Below the pieces are notes generated by a model. It made no database searches. It saw only the letters and a list, made by a program, of their open reading frames with translations, and was not told the origin of the DNA. A stretch of DNA of 64,000 nucleotides from Glycine soja. Taxonomy: Eukaryota; Streptophyta; Magnoliopsida; Fabales; Fabaceae. A program made the position numbers and the translations under genes. Numbering within the stretch: position 1 is the first letter of the stretch; each line of letters opens with the position of its first letter. Below are positions 58,287 through 64,000 of this stretch, piece after piece. Where the stretch lies: NCBI RefSeq assembly GCF_004193775.1, contig NC_041016.1:47306767-47370766 (forward strand), given 5' to 3'.

Positions 58287-60892
58287 CCATTAATATTAAA
58301 ACTAATAATTAATAAGATATAGAAGCATCAGATAAATTTATTTAACAACCCAGAGAGGATAGTTGTGCAAATAATGTGATACCTGATCACTTCGGTTAGT
58401 GGTAACTAATGTGAAAGAAGCAATAACATACTCCTTCCTCTCTGACTCCCTATCCAACAAAAACATTATGGATGTAATTCAATTAATTTTAAACATGTAT
58501 ATATACAAGGGAAAAAATAATTATTAAATTAGCTTGTCATCTACTCTACCTAACAATGAAAAATAATTAAAAAAGAAATAAAATATAGAACTCTATTTTT
58601 TTATCATTTTATTACTTATCGTAATTAACACAACAAATTTAAACCAAACAAAAACAAAACCACCAACACGTAGCTTATATCTTAAGGGTCTTGTTAATTA
58701 ATATTCTTAGGATATTGATTAAGGAATTCAAAGGAGAAAATATTTATTATAAATATTGTAAGAGAGTGTAAAAAAGTCATGAACAATGTAATTTTGTGTA
58801 TCTCAATAAAAAAAACTTCCTTTTCGTTGGTTAACCAATATCCTAAGGATACATCGGTTAACATTTTTCATATCTCAATAGATGGAATAAACTCATATCA
58901 CCATCTGAGGATGTGAATAGGTCAAATCATGCTAAACTTTTTATAAATAGGTCTCATTTATTTTATAAAACTAAGGCTTAAATTTAATCTATTATCTATC
59001 ATACAATTTTTGTGTGCCAAACTAATATTTTTGAAAGCTTGATCTGACCTATTAACATATTTAAAAGCCTACCATTCATTAACTTAATTTTAAATTGGCT
59101 AATGAGCCTTTAAAAAGTAATATATGGTAAAAAAATCATCCCTTCCATTGTTATCTAAATTTAGTTTTTAAAAGAATAAAAACCTAAAACACTAATATAA
59201 GAGATAATACAAAAATATGCTTAACAAAATATGATAACTCGTGTGATATAACTAACGTAAACAAACTAACATAAAAAGTCAAAAAAACACATAAAAATAA
59301 TGTAAAATGCATGTCAAAAACTAACATAAAATCTATATGATATGACATAACTATAAGGATAAATCAAAATAATTAACTTTATATATTTGTCTTATAAATT
59401 AATTAATCATAATTATTAGTGTAATATGATTTTTTTTATATTATGTAGATAAATAAGCTGACTTATTAGGCTTAACAGAATTTTTTTTATAAGCCTAAAT
59501 CTAATATATTTAAATAAACAAGTCTTTAAAAAACTCAAGTCCAATCCTTTTATTTTGTTTTACGGGAGATCAGACTTTAAACGGATCAGACATCTATTTA
59601 AACATCTATTTAATGATTGGACTATTTCTATCACTAATCTTATAATGTAAAATTCACATTATAACCCAGCCAAGCAAGAGAACATACAAAACACGAAGAG
59701 AAACAGAAACAACAAAGTTAACCAAAAATATCTTTCACTCAGAAAAAGAAACTTTAACGTAATAATAATATTCATAACAACAACAACTACAACAATAACA
59801 AGAAGCTAGCTAATCTTATTTGCCTATTGAAGCTTTGGAGGGACAGATTCAGAAAGCACATACGAAGGAAAAACTACCTCTAGACTCAAGTATGCTTATT
59901 CAGAAAGCATGCTTCACTTTGTATTGCTCTCTGGAGAGATGCTGCTCAAGTTTCTCTCTCTATATATACTAACTCCCTTGTCATTTAACTCCTTTCAAAT
60001 GTTTCAGGTCAAACTTAGCAAAATCCTAGTATATAATACTGGTTGCTTTCCTTTCCCACTCATATCTACCGCACTATTGTCTTCTACTTTTATTTTATTG
60101 GCAGCCTTCCTAGCATGGATAAGCTAAACTATACGGCAACTCCTTTCGTTGGTGCATATAGTCTTTTTTTTTCCCCTTCTGTTCAACCATAGTGACGTGT
60201 TTTGAAACTAATCAAAATAAACCCTTGAAACAAGTGCCCCTAAAAAAATGTTAATTTATGATAAATAATCTAATTCTTTATCTCCAATTTGTCGTTTGTT
60301 TATTTTACATTCTGAAGAAACATTTTTCTCTATGCTAACTAGGGGTGATTGCCTCTCTAAATTTTTTAAATAAAATAGAAGCAGAGAGGAAGAAAAATGT
60401 TCAGAGGTTAATGAATAGTGAACATTACAATAGTTTGAAAGAGAATATTGGAAGTTTAAGCAGTGGTTCGGGGACACAATTGTCTAATATAATGAATTGT
60501 GTACCACATATAAATATTTCCTTTATTATTAGTATACATATTTGATTTGTGTGTTTTCTTTGGAGGGAGGGGATTTTGAAAATTGTTCTGTAAACCAAGT
60601 TTTTGAGAAAAAAAGTGTTAAATTTTCTTAGAAATTTTTTTCAAATGAGAAAAAACTTGTTTAATACTCTTTTTAAACTCATATATAAGAAAAAATTTAT
60701 TTTCTTTTTAGACTCAAATTTTAACTAATTTAATCCTATTTAATCATTTATAAAAATACCCTTAATTTAATTTGAGTTTTATTTTCTAAAAGAATGGCAT
60801 GTTGAACAAACATGGGTGATAATGCAAAAGGGCCTTTTTTTTTCCCTCTACTGCACACTTCCCTTTCTTCTTCTTTCCTTTATATACAGCAA

Positions 60893-61090
60893 ATGGCAAC
60901 AACACATCATTCACTGAACGAACACTCATTTGATTTGGGCATCGAGAACGACTCACAAGATTTATCACTTATCATTGTTGAAGAGTCATTGGATAAGGAT
61001 GAAAAGATAGACACAGGTGAGGTCGTGTCAAGCTATCATGATGAGGTCAACACAAAGAAAATTGAGTTATCAGATGGAAATGAAGATTGA
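60893..61090 (+). CDS. Short conserved ORF at the edge of copy C
   Basis: 65 residues beginning MATTHHSLNEHSFDLGIEND and ending acidic (KKIELSDGNED). The start is shared with 27560. The frame is followed by coding-like sequence with AMKFDIVKTCIRKFSNHMGE near 61175, so it may be the first exon of a decayed gene. No family recognised. Confidence 0.4.
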   Translation: MATTHHSLNEHSFDLGIENDSQDLSLIIVEESLDKDEKIDTGEVVSSYHDEVNTKKIELSDGNED

Positions 61091-61400
61091 GAATCTACTA
61101 GCAAGTTCATACATAATTTTGACCTGAACAATGTCTCTAATAAAGATGTGCATTTGGTGAATATGTTAATGACATTGAGGAAGCCATGAAATTCGACATT
61201 GTGAAAACCTGCATCAGAAAGTTCTCCAACCATATGGGAGAGAGTTTAGAGTTGTTTTTTTATTTGAATGAATTTCCAGATGAAGTACTGAACTTTGCAC
61301 CTAGAGAGAGATGAGTTGATGACATGCTCGTGAGAGAGAGTTTAGAGTTGTTTTTTATTTGAACTGATGAACCAACAACACAATTATTTGAATTTTGATC
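61091..61400. repeat. Spacer with a 97-bp-spaced direct duplication
   Basis: GAGAGTTTAGAGTTGTTTTT occurs at 61239 and 61337. Coding-like remnants of the preceding ORF lie in the left part. Confidence 0.4.
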
Positions 61401-62139
61401 TGTGTAATCGATTACAAGAGTCATGTAATCAATTACCAGCGAAGAGACTTTAGAAAAAGTATTGAAAAGTCATAACCCTTCAACTCTTTTTAGTGAAAAA
61501 GTTTCAGAAAATCTTTTGGAAAGACACATTTCTTCAAACTATTTTGAACAGACACAATGGACCTATATATATATATGTGTGTGTTCTTACTTCGAAAATA
61601 AGAGGATTCTCAGAGAACTTAACTTTGAAAACCTCTCTAAATATCTTTGGCCAAACTCTTGCAAATTATTGAGAATCATTCTAGGAACTTCAAGTTGTAT
61701 CATCTGCTCTAAAAATGAGAAATCATCCTATTCATCTTATAAAACTCATTTGTAATCAAGAGATTGTTTGGCTCTAAGTGTGTAAGAAACTCAGACACAA
61801 GGGTGAGAGATCCCAAGGTGTGTTAAGAGATTGTAAAGGATTTACAAGGATAGTGGAAAATCTCAAGTGAGTTACTTGAGGACTGGACGTAGACACGAGA
61901 AGTGGCGGAACCAATATAAATCGAGTCTACAATTCTCTCTTCCTTTATCTCATTTATTTTAATTGCAATTTACTTTGTCTTGCATATTTAAAGAACATTG
62001 TTAAATTGATTGTTGCTTCTTCTTCTACATTTTAAATCTATCACATATTATTTAAAAGGGGATTAAAACTTGTTAGTCGAAAAAATTTTAAGACTTAATT
62101 CACCCCTCCTCTTAAGTTATTGAGGTCACTTGTTCAACA
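61401..62139 (+). mobile_element. Ty1-copia-type (SIRE-like) LTR or solo LTR
   Basis: It begins around GTAATCGATTACAAG and GTAATCAATTACCAG (61407 and 61426), boxes typical of soybean LTRs. It ends with TTCACCCCTCCTCTTAAGTT ... CACTTGTTCAACA at 62139, the characteristic SIRE/Maximus LTR end as I recall it. The left border is not fixed, and no element body was found to the right, so it may be a solo or truncated LTR. Confidence 0.5.
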
Positions 62140-63759
62140 TGTGGATAACTAAGGACTTTATCAGGCTTGTAACGTGGCGTGGCTAACAAAGAAATCATGA
62201 TTTTTCTTGGATTCAAAGCTCAGGATCTAGGAGAGCATTCATTCCCCCATTTCTTGGCAAACCATAACTCAAAATTTTTTCACTACACCAACCTTATTGT
62301 TTTGCTACTCTTTTCAGCACAATGAGTTTTTTTTATTCATGATTTTGGTGCAATCCTACCCCCAAAGGGCATTGGATAGAAGACTCAAAGAAGATTAGGC
62401 TAGAGATGCAAGAGAAGGCCTTAGGGTTCTCATGAGCCTTAGGGTAGATTTTGGGCCTATGGGCTAAGTATGAGCCCACTTATCTTTGTACATATTAGGT
62501 TAAGGTTTCATTATTTAGGGCTCCATAATGTAGGTAGGGTATCATAGAAATGTAGGATTTTTCAACCCTTGTATTTTAGGGCACCTAGACTAGTTTTTGT
62601 ATTAAGGGTAGTTTTGTAATTTCACATGCATTAAGTGAATATTTAATGTGTGTGTTAAGAAATAAATTTAATTAACTTAGGACAAGCCCAATCCAACTTG
62701 TATAAATTATTGGGAATTGGTCACTACGAATTTTGAGTTGAAATGTTTACTGAATTTTCTATACATCTAGACCAAAATTATAAAAAAAGAACCAAGTGAT
62801 TTGGATAAACAGAAAAAATACGAAAAATCACACAAGTTGGCAAAAAAAACAGTGTCCAGGAAAAAAAAAAGTGAAAGGGAAGTGTGCTTGTTGTTTTGGC
62901 TCGAAATTTGTTCTATAATTGGTGCCTATTTTGTACCAATCTTAGTTATGAAATTTCAATTGAAAATTCGTGTGAAAACAAGTGCTAAAGCTAGAGGTTT
63001 CTTAAGTCTTTTTTTTTATAGTTTTTTTTACTCTACTCCAGAGCCATTCTAAGTTTCTCTTTGAGTCCTAGCTTGCTTTGATGTGCTTTTCATTGCTTAA
63101 ATTTTTGAATAATCCTTGAAAATTTGTCTTGTTAAAACTTTATTGGTTTAGCTTTCATTTCATTTTTTTGTCTTTGGTTATTGCTTGTCTCTTTGTTTTC
63201 TTGTTTGTGAGTTGCCATATAGGGAATTGGAAATGAGGATTGGTGCCATCCCTTGAAGAATTTGAGTCAAGAAGCAAGGGGCTCAACCACCTTAAGAGCT
63301 ATTGGACTAAGAAGTACTTCAAATTGAGTGAAACACCATAGAGAGAATAGCCACCAAAATTGAGGACCTTTTTTTTTTGTAATTGGTAATTTGCTTTGCT
63401 TTCAAATTTTGTAACAGAAAGGCCTTTCATTGGAAGTAAGTTGGGAGACTCCAATAGGTCACCCTACTTCCACTTGTGTGTAATAAATTTAGACAATTTT
63501 CCCTTAGGATAGTGAGTGTTTTGTTGAGAACCTTAAATGTGGCCATCCAAACACTCTTAGGAACCGCCTAGTTTGCATTTCTTGCACTTTAATTTCTTGC
63601 TTACTTTCATAGCTTATCTTCTTTACTAGTCATCGCTAGTTTATCTTGTTATTTCATAATACTTTCTTCTTGCTTATTCGCTTATCTTGAGTTCTTTTGA
63701 ACCCTAGATTTTACCTTTTGCAAACCCCAACAAGAAAGAACCAAAACTTAGGAACCAAC
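62140..63759 (+). mobile_element. Probable 5' LTR/leader of a decayed Ty3/gypsy element
   Basis: The TTTTGGGCCTATGGGCTAAG block, a promoter-like region and a long leader rich in TTGCTT/CTTGTTT precede the gag-like start at 63760. LTR borders were not resolved. Confidence 0.35.
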
Positions 63760-64000
63760 ATGAGTTATCATTCATCTAGTGTTAATGGTGAGGGTACTAG
63801 TCATAAGGACTCTCTATCTAAAATCTTAGATAAGTTGAGTTCCCTCAAGTTATAGAAAGAAAAACTAGAAAGAAAAGAAAAATGAAAAGAGAGGGTAAAA
63901 ATAAATCAAGATGAGAGGGAAAAAATAAGGGAAGAAGAAAGAAGGAAAATACTAAAACAATTAAGAAAAGAAAAACATGTCTCCTATAGTAGTCATAACT
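63760..64000 (+). pseudogene. Decayed gag start of a Ty3/gypsy element
   Basis: ATG at 63760 gives MSYHSSSVNGEGTSHKDSLS and stops at 63856 (LKL then TAG). The same frame continues as a K/E/R-rich coil (KEKLERKEK and so on) with a further stop, running off the window. The composition and start resemble soybean gypsy Gag leaders. It is broken. Confidence 0.4.

Larger units (their letters stand above)
55132..60985 (-). repeat. NLR 5'-flank segment, copy C, split by a retroelement
   Basis: Left part 55132-55419 and right part 58287-60985 together align with copy A along about 3.0 kb. No NLR coding sequence follows on the minus strand, so it is an orphan flank. Confidence 0.7.

Overview
This is nuclear DNA from a flowering plant, most likely a legume close to soybean (Glycine). 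The grounds are: AT-rich sequence with split genes; a CACTA transposon with the CACTATTAGAAAA end typical of soybean Tgm elements; Ty1-copia-like LTR sequence carrying GTAATCGATTAC boxes as in soybean SIRE-type repeats; and a CC-NBS-LRR (NLR) resistance gene of the RPS2/At4g27190-like class found in legume clusters. The species assignment is inference. No rRNA, tRNA, CRISPR array or bacterial feature was seen.

The only gene that looks intact is an NLR on the minus strand, 51457 down to 37118. I reconstruct seven phase-0 coding exons: 892, 78, 90, 78, 248 and 247 codons, then a last exon of 9 codons plus stop, about 1,642 residues in all. Its 3' half grew by an internal tandem duplication. Exon 3 is a chimera: its first half resembles the start of exon 5 and its second half resembles the end of exon 1. 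Exon 4 is a second copy of exon 2, and their introns are also duplicated. Relatives lie nearby: the first 45 codons of a paralogue leaving the left edge (1-135), a broken NLR (32273-32904), and repeated copies of the NLR 5' flank near 24.7-27.7, 33.7-34.1, 52.4-54.7 and 55.1-61.0 kb. This is the remains of an NLR cluster in which promoter-side segments outnumber intact genes.

The rest is mostly mobile DNA. From left to right: a probable Helitron (about 1636-7196) with two families of internal tandem repeats and a very long TTG/TTA microsatellite; a stretch with an inverted duplication and spliced gene-fragment exons (8.1-10.2 kb); a Tgm-like CACTA (10965-15428, target duplication GTT) with a decayed C48/Ulp1-type protease and a nested LINE tail; a second CACTA (16166-20077, target duplication TTT) that has captured pieces of a URI-type prefoldin gene and an AAA-ATPase gene; an LTR-like block at 21.4-22.2 kb; a PPR gene fragment at 29.9 kb; a Ty3/gypsy integrase remnant with LTR (30.6-31.9 kb); and a composite plastid insertion joining ycf2 and ndhF pieces (34.4-35.2 kb).

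Right of the NLR gene there is a non-autonomous Ty3/gypsy-type element (55420-58286, target duplication CCATT) inserted in one copy of the NLR flank, then a copia-type LTR (to 62139) and the decayed 5' part of another gypsy element (gag start at 63760). The strongest candidates for new biology are the exon-shuffled LRR tail of the NLR, the gene-capturing CACTA, and the composite organelle insertion. I found no previously unknown multi-gene system.
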